Assembly (NCBI GenBank): GCA_014773175.1
Contig: VXCM01000970.1
Span: forward strand, 126,647 to 190,646
Origin: Lucifuga dentata
Taxonomy: Eukaryota > Chordata > Actinopteri > Ophidiiformes > Bythitidae
Direction of reading: 5' to 3'
Length of the DNA stretch: 64,000 nucleotides
Below the pieces are notes generated by a model that did no database searches, had not been told where the DNA came from, and was given only the letters and a program-made list of their open reading frames with translations. Below, piece after piece: positions 1-18,317 of the stretch. Position 1 is the first letter of the stretch; each line of letters starts with the position of its first letter. The position numbers and the translations under genes are program-made.

Positions 1-608
1 GACATGTAGTCTCTGCTCGGAGAAGGCACAACACCATCTTTGTTACAACATCAACTATTAGGTGAAGATGAAAGTTACGACAATAAAGGCAGAATCATGG
101 GAATGAATGGCATAAAGATGCTGGCTTCTGGGGTTGCTGACCTTTGCGGCAGGTTTTCCTTGATGCTGTCGATCATTCCTAGAGAAGGGTCTATACGGAT
201 ATACAAGGTGCTCATTATGGCGATCACAACTATCAGCCAACTGGATGGACTGGCAGGGTAAACTCCAGCCAATACACCATTCTGCAGACAAAAAAACAAC
301 AGGATATATCTGCTACCAAGCCATCAAATCTCAGTCTTCTACATGTTCACATCAGAGAGGTTTTAATCTCAAAACAGTAACCAGTAGCTTCACCCCTCTG
401 TTTCTTGAATGACTTAACATAGTTAATCCATGATAACCAGAGCCAGAACTGGAGTGTTGGCTTATACCTTGAATTGTATAGCTCGCTTTTTCCACGCCGT
501 CACTCCTGACAGGTAGATGTTTTTGATGACTTCTTCACTCAGTTTGATGTCCACACCATTGGGGCCCACGGTGAACTGGAACCCCACCGCCTGATGCGCC
601 TCCGCCAT
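1..608 (-). CDS. cpt1b: carnitine palmitoyltransferase 1 (muscle-type by context), 5' end only
   Basis: CPT1 sits in the outer mitochondrial membrane and transfers long-chain acyl groups from CoA to carnitine, the controlled entry step of fatty-acid oxidation. Coding exons on minus: 468-608, 142-281 and 1-12 (runs off the window). The first opens [14 protein letters not shown], the near-invariant CPT1 N-terminus that binds malonyl-CoA. The second reads [16 protein letters not shown] followed by the first membrane segment ([16 protein letters not shown]). The third begins (R)DYMS. All junctions are GT-AG and in phase, about 97 residues in total. The ATG at 608 is chosen because it starts the conserved MAEAHQAV block. 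The b assignment rests on the neighbour chkb (CHKB-CPT1B are adjacent in mammals), not on sequence alone. The catalytic domain lies outside the window. Confidence 0.93.
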
Positions 609-639
609 GTTTCTATAGTACTAATGTGGAGGGCAGATG

Positions 640-1870
640 GAAACTTTTGAGACATTTTCAGAGTACAAATAATAATTAGGAAAAAAAAAACAAAAAACAA
701 ACATCTGAGGTAGACATGCATGGGCAGATAAGAATAGAATAGAGTATTTATGATTATAAATATAATTTAACTCAGAGATAGACTAAACAACTCTTACATA
801 AATTTGATTATATCATATAATACTGTAAAGTGTTTATAATTAACTTATATCAAATAGTAAAATGTTTATTATAACTTATTTCAAGATCTATAATAATTAA
901 TTGTCAGATTCACCCAACATCATTAAGTCATTATAATGTAATTTTTACCTCATTTTTAATAAATGCTCTTTGTTCAAAGTTCTCTATGTCCGTAATATTA
1001 AAACATATGATGATGCAATCTTATGGAAAAAGCTGCTAACAAAATACTTAAAATTTTTCCAGTCATTGTTTGTCTTTTAGCATGGTGGGCCATTCTTAGT
1101 TGTGGCTTTCAATTAATAGCACATTTAGGTATTTTATTTAGTAGTAATGAAACAAATAAGAATAATCTGAGCTATAATTATTTCTAATAGTTTTCATAAA
1201 GAACCTGATATGCATTATGACAGAATGAATAACAGATCTAGCAGCAGTAGCAGAGTTGAACTGTTTGCATCTAATGTTTATCCATGTAATAAAGAACGCT
1301 CAGTGATGTATTGCAAAGTGGGACTGGTTTAATTCTTGGTTGCAATAATTTTTTTTAAATTCCGTAGCTGAATATTTGCAGTTCATATGGTCAGACTGTC
1401 GGGTCTAGGATTTCTTTTTCCATGTCATATGACTGGACAGTCACCAAGTGGGACAAAGTTCAGCCACTAGATATAGCAGCACCGGCTGAGCATGTGCTCA
1501 GACCTCAGATGGGCATGAAAATATAAACACAGAGTACACCACATAACAACGTAAGACTCTTTCATATTAATAAAGACAAAGCAGCAGGTTCACTATTCAC
1601 TACTTTTATACAACCTTTCAGAAAACCTTCAGATGCAATGTAATCATTTCAACACTTGTGTCTACCATGTCACTTACCTGTGATGACTTTAATCAGCAGA
1701 TAAATAATTAGCTCAACACACAACACACTGAACAAAATAACGATTCATCACTTTCTCTCTAACGTTCTCTCTACCTCATGTTATGCGTTAAAACATAAAC
1801 CTCTCCTAACAGAAATACATGGAGACTGAATGTGATTTAGATAAAAGAAAAAAAAATCAGCAGGTCTGTA
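640..1870. other. AT-rich intron, nothing recognised
   Basis: This is presumed first intron of cpt1. It is AT-rich and has no recognisable coding stretch, repeat family or RNA gene. Confidence 0.4.
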
Positions 1871-1877
1871 TGTTTAC

Positions 1878-2110
1878 CTTTGTGGGAGCAGAAGCAGATT
1901 AATCCGCAGAGGCAGCGGACGGCTGTGACTTTGGTCTGTGTCGCTGAGGCAACAAAATGCTTCTGTGTGACTCCGCTGCCCTTGAAGTGGCTTTTTTCTC
2001 CTCAGGTAGTGAGATCAGAGTTGCAGCCTGCTATGCTTTCCTACACCCCCACCCCCACCCTGCCGCTCCCCCTCTGTTGTAACCAGACTCCACTCAGGCT
2101 GTAACCTCAC
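1878..2110 (-). promoter_or_regulatory. probable 5' UTR exon and promoter of the cpt1 gene
   Basis: On minus, a good splice donor (ACAAAG then GTAAAC) ends a GC-richer block at 1878. It lies 1.27 kb upstream of the first coding exon, whose ATG follows a plausible acceptor region near 610-640. CPT1 genes usually begin with an untranslated exon, so this is the best candidate for it. The exact transcription start cannot be placed by eye. The plus-strand open frame over the same bases shows no recognisable protein. Confidence 0.35.
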
Positions 2111-2269
2111 GAGCCTGCTGACGTCTCTCTATGTAAACCAACCTCACATCAGAATGCACGAGAACAATTTGAAACTTCCCTTTCACCCAGAGCAATACAA
2201 TTCAGGCCTTACAATACATAGCCTACGGAGACATGATTTTTTTTTTTTTTTAAAAATAAGCTTTATTTA

Positions 2270-2470
2270 AAAGAGCATACCGGTGATTTTGCATGTTTGA
2301 GCACCTAATAAATACCCATTATAACTGCTAAACGTTTTCCAAACATCCTGGAGCGACACAGATTTGATTCCCGACCTTCCAGGCTGCCATTGGTGTAATT
2401 TCGTTCCAATACGCTTTAAAAATCAACTTATATAGACTTGAAACGTTTTGAGATAGGTTTCATCACTGCC

Positions 2471-2516
<46 letters not shown>

Positions 2517-2705
2517 NGGAAAAAAAAAAAAGTATGCCTCCGCCAGGGAATAGTCCCAGGAAAGATGGCTTTTACCGATAAATTAAAAACGGCTGCGCTG
2601 CCACAGTTGGACGTACTTACATGTTAGCACATGAATGAATGTATCAGGTGAACATTTCATTTTGAAAGATTAGGAGATTTACCAAAATAATATAAAAACC
2701 AAAAT
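2270..2705 (+). repeat. truncated copy of the 0.55-kb inverted-repeat element (copy 1 of 7)
   Basis: It starts with the family signature (GCATACCGGTGATTTTGCATGTTTGAG) and keeps the internal blocks around CCTTCCAGGCTGCCATTGG and CGCCAGGGAATAGTCCCAG. An (ATCT)n tract and an N (2470-2517) sit where other copies have the AACAAGACATG block. The right terminus is missing and is replaced by the end of a Tc1-like remnant at about 2730. Confidence 0.75.
2470..2516. repeat. (ATCT)n microsatellite
   Basis: About eleven ATCT units end at an assembly N (2517) followed by poly(A). Confidence 0.97.
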
Positions 2706-2729
2706 AAGCTGCTATGGAAAGTGGATTGC

Positions 2730-3170
2730 AGTGCAATAGGGTCCAAAAATTATTGGGATGCCTGCTTTTTTTTTAAGTCAAGCATTGGAAGATTGTTTTG
2801 TGTAAAGAAAGATCACATATATAATCTTTAAGATGCATTAAATAGATAAAGGAATGCTATTTGACATTAAATGTTTACATTTATTTCAGAATATTATCAA
2901 ATTGAAAGCCACACTTAGTTCTGATGACAGATTGACATATTTTGGGCATTTGATCCTTTCAAGAGTTTCTCTTGATAATTTTGGGAAATTTTTGCCAATT
3001 CCTCCTCCCAAAGCTGTTTGACACTGGATGGTTATTGCCTGCTTTTGACCTTTCATCAGTTCAATGGGAGAGAGGTCAAGTGACTGTGCTGGCCAAGACA
3101 TGAGCTCTACAGTTGAGAAGGAGACATTTGATGTAAATAATTGCTGCACAGCAAATATTTTACCCAAGGT
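2730..3170 (-). pseudogene. Tc1/mariner transposase remnant
   Basis: The minus strand over 2886-3167 encodes a decayed transposase C-terminus containing PAQSLDLSPIELM. This matches the PDLNPIE block that carries the last catalytic acidic residue of Tc1-family DDE transposases. Further downstream it matches the degenerate ERxxK..V..L tail of the family. The left edge, CAGTGCAATAGGGTCC near 2730, looks like the terminal inverted repeat. The N-terminal DNA-binding part is missing, so the element is dead. It cuts off the right end of the neighbouring inverted-repeat element, so it appears to be the later insertion. Confidence 0.7.
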
Positions 3171-3367
3171 TTTTTTTTTTTTTTTATCCAGGGTTACTGA
3201 ATCCTTTAGTTTTCATCTTGAAAACACCAAGATGAAGTTCAGAGATTTTAGGCATTGACATAACAATAGTCTGCCTCTGACAAACATCCATGGAGTATAT
3301 CTATGCTTGAAAAATAACTTTAGTTTAATATTTCAGTTACAAAATATCACAAAGAAATTAATCTACA

Positions 3368-5773
3368 TTAAAAGTGAAGATGAAAGACAGCCTCATAGTG
3401 GGTGGAAATAGGAGTAGGAGGAAGGACTCTTAGAGAGAGACTTTGGAGATCCAGACTTAAAACAGTGTTGTGCTCTATACTTGGTATCAGGACCTGGTCA
3501 CCTAAAACTGTCCCCTGTCCTACCAAGGCCACCTTCTGAGCCCTTCGTGCCTGGAGGAAAAAGACAAAATATGTTTGTATGGCTTATTTGGATTTTTTTT
3601 TTTTTAGTCATCATGGCCTCAGTTTGTTCTAACTATATCTAAGATATTTAAGAATGTCTAAGATATTTGTACCTTTTCCCATTTTTGTGACTGCACACAG
3701 AATGATGTCACAACATTTTCAGAGTTGTTCCCACCAATCACAAGTAGCTTATCAGTGGTACCCAGGAAGTAAAGGGTGGGGAGGTCTGCATCTGCTCTGG
3801 TAAGGGTTGGAAGCAGCTCAGTCCATGAGTCTAAAGCACAGAGAGAATATAGAAGCACTAGAAACCATTTTCCTTGGTTCAAATAGGCCTCTGCCTTACC
3901 TTGCTTTGTGTTATACTGCAGCAGTAGTTTCTCCCCTGTCCTCTGAATGTTCCCCAACACATAGAGACAGTGTCCAAGGCTAGTGGCGAGTGGCATGTCA
4001 TGGGACAATGACATGGTGAACTGGAAGTCAGTGAGTGGCAGTGAGGATACAAACCTAAGGCAAAGATTATATTCAAATTTATATTCAGCTGTATTCAAAT
4101 GAATAAGTCAAGGCTGATTTTCTCGAAGAGAATCTGCAATATTACACTGACAGAGAGGAGACAAACCTCCACGTGTCCTCCCATGGATCATAGCATTCAA
4201 CAGCTGTGTAGAGAGCTGTGCTAGAGTCTGGAGATGCCAGGGAATCTAAGTACCAGCCTCCCACAGCGTAAATACAGCCATCACAGGCCACTGCACTGAA
4301 ATGCCTTCTATGCTGTGGATACAACAGATTGTGACACATTTCATTAGTGATGTATTAGTCTTATATGGCTGAGTAAGACAAGGGAAGATAAGTTTAAGTT
4401 AAGACAGAGATCGGTCATCAGTTACAATTTAAAAAAATATCTTGATGAGACCCACAATATAAAAGACCACTTTACCTTATTCTCCTTACCTTAATCAGAG
4501 GAGCTGTGGCAACCCAGGTATGAGAGAAAGGATTATACCTGAAGGAAGCCATTTTGAACTCCCAACGTCTCTTCACCCGCTGTCTGTAACCTCCTATTAT
4601 ATACAGGTAATTATACAGGATCACCGTAGTGAAACACCACTTATCAGCCCTGAAAGGAAGCTGTGTAACTGGATACCAATCTCCACTGTCCTCTGACTCT
4701 TTCAGGGTGAAAATACATCGGGCACATTCTGTTTCTGAGTCGTTCCATGAAGTCAGGTTCTCTTTCCAAAGGCTGCAGAGGAGTTGATCACCTTGTGTCC
4801 TCAAGTGGATAACTTCTTCTTTGTCCTCATCATTTACTCTCCTATAAGGGATGGATGCTGATTACAGTTTCACAGTCCAACAACTTGAACTGGGCAATCA
4901 TGCAATCAAAACTTTAGGTGTTGGCCATAGAGCATCAACTCAAACACACCTGACGAGATGAGGCAGCTCCAGCAGGTTTCTACTCAGGTAGGTGAGCACA
5001 GTCATCTTCAGCTCTGCACAGCAGATCTCCTGAGCCAGACTCAGGTAGGACAAACAGTTGTCTGGGTTGAGTTCATCAGCAAGCACTGACAGACACTTTG
5101 AGAGGAAGGCCTCAGCCAGCAGGTAGCTGCTGACCTCCAGAGTCATAGAGTGAGGAAGTAACAGAAGCATGAGTGTAAACAGGTAAGGGTGAGATGTTGC
5201 CTCTGTAGGGAGGAGGATAAACAACTTAAAGGTTTGAGTCTCTGCCTGCTTACCTGGATGTGGCTGCCTAACTCCTCCTGAGGGACCTTGAACTGATTAT
5301 GGAAGGAGAACTCAAGCAGATTATAGAAGATGGAGGATGACACATGGTCCAAGTGGATGAGGCTCTCTGAGGTCTCTCTCATTCTGGACCGAGACAAGGC
5401 TTGGAAGTACTCACTGAACTTGCAAAGTCTTCTGATATCCACCTAAAAATAATTATACAACTATAAATCTCCAGTACATGGCATATATTTTAAGTTTTGT
5501 TATACTTACATGGAACTCATGTGTGCTGGTTTGGACTGTAACCTTGGTTTCACCTCCAACTCCTTGAAGATATGTGCGAAGTGCCTCAATGGTTTTCCAC
5601 TCCTCTGACTGGGCTTGGCATGATGCTCTACCTGTGATACCTGGTGATGCTGTCCAAGTACTGATAGTTGGAAAGTTGACTTTGGAAAGCTCCAAAAGTC
5701 TTGAAAGAACAAACTTCACCCATAAGCTTATCCACTCAACAAGTATCATCAACCACTGACTGAGAGGATTCAT
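3368..5773 (-). CDS. BTB-BACK-kelch protein, 543 aa, eight exons
   Basis: Proteins of this design are usually Cullin-3 ubiquitin-ligase adaptors: BTB binds Cul3 and the kelch propeller binds substrate. Exons on minus: 5510-5773, 5254-5442, 4950-5134, 4490-4841, 4167-4312, 3900-4054, 3673-3830 and 3368-3550 (stop TAA). All junctions are GT-AG and in phase. The BTB domain spans roughly residues 68-150 (VDIRRLCKFSEYFQALSRS). The BACK segment is about 152-215 (SSYLLAEAFLSKCLSVLADE). The kelch repeats run about 255-485, with IIGGY, YAVGGWY and LVIGGNN turns. The first 67 residues contain a hydrophobic stretch and match nothing I know. It lies between chkb and cpt1 in the same orientation. I could not place it in a named KLHL/KBTBD subfamily. 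The gene structure is secure; the substrate is unknown. Confidence 0.85.
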
Positions 5774-8700
5774 GTCACTGAGTAGAAAGTGTTGTTTGGA
5801 TCTGTCTGTTTAGCTCATAATGCTAGTTTAAACATCTACACCAGTTGTCATTTGACAGTCCAAACTCTAAAGGTGTAATCATCCCTTGTATCGCTTACAC
5901 AACTACCATTCCAATTATTTATTCCCAACGGGACTATGAATCCTCCATGTAAGGCCAGACAGCCCCTCTGAAGAATTCCAAACAACTACTGCAATGGGAA
6001 AAAAAAAGAGGTCAGAACAGTCACTTTAGTCCATGTGCTTGGCTTCTTTTCCCTCCCTCCGCTCTCAGTCATGTACCGTCTGATGAACATGAGAAGCAAG
6101 CAGTTGAGAAAGCAGCTGTGACCAGTAATTTACGACCCTATGTTAACAGAAACAGCACGTTAAATACAAAAGCCAGATGAAACAGCGAAAACCCAAATCT
6201 TCAACTTCTTGTTTATTCTGATAGATCAGTTGACTGTGAATAGTCCTTCAGTCTCAGAGCTGTGTAGTTATTTTAGGTTTGGTCTATTCCTGGCACATTA
6301 GTCTATTTCTGGCACATGGNTTTTTTTTTTTTTTTTTACATGAAAATAATTTAGTCCATTAATGATTGTATACATCACTGACTGTACATCACTACACATT
6401 TGTTAAAGGGCCAAATATACAAATCCACATACAGTAGTCGCCAATGAAAGAAAATTGAGTCCATTGATAGCGGTTTCAGCATGTGCATTTATTAGCTATT
6501 ACAAGCTATTTCTTCTTAGTAGTGCAAAAAGAAAAACATACAGAGAGGAGCACAAGTTTTCACAGAATAATGAAATTGTTCTGGAACAATATTCTTCAAC
6601 AGCTATACTTAGCTAATGAGATACAGTAAAGCTAATAACAATTTTCCTTTGTAATGATTAAATGATGCTATATGTATGGAATATATTACTGGAAGTTGAG
6701 TCACTCTAACAGAGGAGAAACCCTAAATGTAAGAAATAAAGACATTTTAAAATGTAAAGTTACAAGGATAAAGATCCCATCTCATGTTCACATAATTTCA
6801 GAGAAGGAAAACTGTCATATTTCCTTATTCCAGTACATTCTTCAGTTATTGTTGGATATAGCGATTAAATCATGCAGTTCAGAATGATGACATGGTTATA
6901 TTGTGCTCATCACATGTGCCAAATGGATAATTCATTTAGAATAATCTTCTAATCCTTTGATTCTTCAGAAGGAAAAAAAAAAAAAANGAATCACACAAAA
7001 AAGATTTGCTTAACATAGAATTACTTAAATAGAAGATCAAATAGAAATGACAAAAAGTAACATTATTACAGAGTCTGATGCAAATATGAACAGAAATGCA
7101 GGGTTGATACTTGATGTCTATAACAGTGTGAAAATCCATTATTACTGAATTAATCAATTTATACTTTGATTTAAATGATTAACAGTTTTGTTGAGAACAG
7201 TGATATTGTATAAAATAGCCCTTGTGTCATAATTTGCTGAATTAAGGCTTTAAACGTAACTACAATGGACCTTTAAATAACTGGTGGTATAGTTTCCAAA
7301 AACTCTAAAGTAAAATAGCACTTAATCTACATTTAATCTTAATCTACAGTTACATTTAATCTTAATCTACAGTTGAAGCATGTTATTGAATTAAGATGTG
7401 AAGCATTTGCATGAGAATCTTCAGTCTGATTGTTCCCTACAGTATACCGTTACAATCATCCATCACTGAGTCGATTTTGCATAATTCAAAATGAGCAACA
7501 GCAGAGATGAATGAGGTAGAATAACTAAAAACACTGAAGCAGAGGACAATACATGCAAAGCCTTACACACTATACGCAATACTACTGGTTTTAGTACACC
7601 AAAGCAAAGGCCATTACATTAAGATTTACTGTGAGATGCTAACATACATGACACTGACATGCCATCGCTTAAGTATGACATGCAGGGATGGCAATTTTGA
7701 GGCTTTGAAACGTCTCAACACATATAGCTACAGTATATTGTTTCAAAACGTCTCGAAACATCTCGCTCAATGTTGGCATCTAGTGGCAGGTGTGCAGATG
7801 CAATCAAACCATAAATTATTAATTGAGGCCTTGTATTACATATATATAGATATAGATATATATATATAAATATATTTATATATATACGTGACCAAAGAGA
7901 TGCACACTTTGTGCTGATGGTTTATAGGCCTTATGACATAAATATTTATCTTATCCCATCTATGTCATGGCAACTAACAATATTTTTTTCCGTAAACTTA
8001 TGAGATGATTATGTCTGCATTTTAATTTGTGCCAACTGTTCTATATCAGTTTTCAATAAATCCTTCCTCTTGATTCATTAAAGAAAATTGTGGTACGTGT
8101 GGTGGCGGTTTGACACGCCTCCTAAACCGTCACGACTTCTGCACGAGAAGTTTCAAAACAGTTGTTAGAACACGTACTGAAATGGGGCATATCAGTGTGT
8201 TTTGAAACTGTTCAAACTTCCATGTCAAAATTGCCATCCCTAATGACACGCATGTAGAACACAGCTAGGACTGTCTTCAGAACTGGTTGGACTTCAATTC
8301 ATATTGTAACATTTAAAATGGAACGAATGTGTCCAATTATAATATGTTTCACAACAGAAAAAAAAACAAAAAAACAAAAAAACATCAAAACATGACTATA
8401 ATTTGAGAAGAATCAACTTCTCACCATTCACCTGTATCTCAATATGTTCCATAAACTCATCACAAATGGTTAAATACCTTGCAAAAGATAAATCTAAAGT
8501 CTGAATATTGATATCTCATCATACGCTTATCTCACCCCTGAATAGCGCCCATAAACATTAAACAATAAGCACAAAGACATATCTTTGGACCCTTGTGGGT
8601 AATATAAAATAAAACAAAACAATAAGTGGACATCAAGTTGCCTAAACCCTAATATGATTAAAATTTAATGAACTACAGTATGACTGCTCTCAATAATTTT

Positions 8701-8907
8701 CCTATATGGTTTAAAATGAATCATCTACATTGAACCGTATTCCAAGGAACTAAATGGACCGTTGTTTTGTAAAAAGCTGATCTGCATAGGATCATATTTT
8801 TCAATAGCACAGCTAAAAAGGAACTTTAACAAACAAACGAAGAATGATAATTGATCACATTGATCAAGACTTTAAAAAAGTACATTCCGATGAGCAAGAA
8901 GTGGAAC
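5774..8907. other. intergenic spacer: kelch-gene promoter side and chkb 3' UTR side
   Basis: This AT-rich region separates the start of the kelch gene from the stop of chkb. Part of its right end must be chkb 3' UTR. It contains two N joins (6320, 6987), a TA-rich repeat (about 7840-7890) and one hAT-like element, listed separately. No further coding sequence was recognised. Confidence 0.6.
7683..8242. mobile_element. hAT-like non-autonomous DNA transposon with 8-bp target duplication
   Basis: The left end CAGGGATGGCAATTTTG and right end CAAAATTGCCATCCCTA are inverted copies, differing only at the outermost base. They are flanked by ATGACATG (7675-7682) and ATGACACG (8243-8250), an 8-bp duplication with one mismatch. 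The YAGGG termini and 8-bp duplication are hallmarks of the hAT superfamily. The 560-bp interior has no transposase frame, so it must have been mobilised in trans. Confidence 0.82.
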
Positions 8908-16903
<7,996 letters not shown>

Positions 16904-17240
16904 CGTTTTCGAGCAAAGAGTAATGGAGCACTGTTGTGAAATGTTGCTCTGGAATGGCAGGAGGAACGCACTGAGCAAAGTAGCCCGCCGGTAAAGCTGT
17001 TCAACTGGAAAAACCCAACATAGCGAAGAAGCTTGAATTGCACAGTAGGAGCTCGACTGAACGTAGGGATGATTAAAATAACATATTCCGGTTAACTGTT
17101 TGTCTTCACTATCCGCATGCTGACCGAACTATGACGCAAACTGACGTGTGCGAGGTCCAATCATCATTCACTTCCCTGTTGATACGGGACTGTCATTGGT
17201 CTTTCCACAGTGGTAAGTATACGTAGCCTTACACTGAAGC

Positions 17241-17257
17241 CTTCTGGGAAATGTAGT
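17241..17257 (-). promoter_or_regulatory. ZNF143/THAP11-like promoter motif upstream of chkb
   Basis: Reverse complement ACTACATTTCCCAGAAG closely matches the ZNF143 (SBS) promoter motif. It lies about 340 bp upstream of the chkb ATG. CCAAT-type boxes also occur at about 17157 and 17194. This is consistent with a housekeeping TATA-less promoter. Confidence 0.5.
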
Positions 17258-17439
17258 TTTTGATTAGTTGTTTGTAGAGGCGTTCTCCTTGGGATTATAA
17301 AAAAACAAAACAAGTCAAACGCAAATGGACAGTCTATGAATGAATGAATGATTATTTTTAAGGGAATGATATATTGTTTTTGTTTTAACCACGTTATTTC
17401 TGACCCACAGACACCACTTTATGCGAGACTGGTGTGTTA

Positions 17440-17800
17440 ATTGAGGAAAAGCCAACATAAAGTGTCTTAGTCAGCACTGAGACACAGAAACAGCTTCAAG
17501 TATACATTGGCATGGACTATGCAAGTCTTTGGAGCCAGACTGGCAGGATGGAGCACACTTCTTAAAGATAATATATCAGTTGGTGTTTTGATGATGGTGA
17601 TGGGGAGCGCCATCAAACATGCTGATCCAAAATCTCTCCAAAGAGCTAAGAGCTGAACGATGAATGTGAAGGCCACAGCATATGATTTACATCATTTCTG
17701 CACTCATTAAACCATTCAGTGACCCCTGATGCCCTATGGATGAAGGCATTTTCATCCTGGAAGACAACACTCCCATGAGGATCAGGATCCATTTTCCATC
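17440..17800 (-). pseudogene. Tc1-like transposase remnant
   Basis: Read on minus, the frame contains HGSVVFQDENAFIHRASGV and then NDVNHMLWPS. These match the second catalytic aspartate block (QDDNAPIHRA-like) and the lead-in to the PDLNP motif of a Tc1-family transposase. The PDLNP motif itself is destroyed by frameshifts and stops. It lies between chkb and the ZPB-type gene and is not a functional gene. Confidence 0.75.
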
Positions 17801-17832
17801 CGTCCGTCCATCCATCCATCCATCCATCCATC
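17800..17832. repeat. (CATC)n tract
   Basis: A short tetranucleotide run next to the Tc1-like remnant. Confidence 0.9.
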
Positions 17833-18317
17833 CAGAATGGAACAAATGTGTAAGTGAGTTTGTGTGAAGTAAGGCTAATGGAGGTATTTCCTCAAACATT
17901 ATATTGGATTAATTCATTTATGCATTTATGTATTTAGGAGCTACTTCAAAACCCATTTTTGTTTTTATGTGGATAAATGTTAACATTTTAACTGTGATGC
18001 ATTGGAAAAAGGACAAGTGAATAGAGAGGAATAAAACAACAGATATTATACATACATTTTTTTCCTAATGTATCTGATTTTGTAGGGAGTAAATTATGTT
18101 GTGTTGTGCCATAGCTACACATTTACATTTCTGAGTGTAAGTGATAAGTATAAGTGAGGGTTGGTGCTGAAACTATTTCAGCTTCATTTCATAAGATCAG
18201 ACAACATGTTTTGGAATATATACTATTTATCTGAAACTCAGTCAGTCACTTCTCACCAAGCATTTTAAACAGATATTTCAGAATGACAAAGCTCTGTCTG
18301 AATGTTATAACTAAATT

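Noticed and set aside
1880..2104. 74-residue plus-strand frame upstream of cpt1
   Set aside because: Overlaps the presumed untranslated exon and promoter; no motif and unbalanced composition.
16904..16978. Longer N-terminus for chkb starting at 16978
   Set aside because: The codon there is TTG, not ATG. The first in-frame ATG is at 16903, and a TTG start is not expected in a vertebrate gene.
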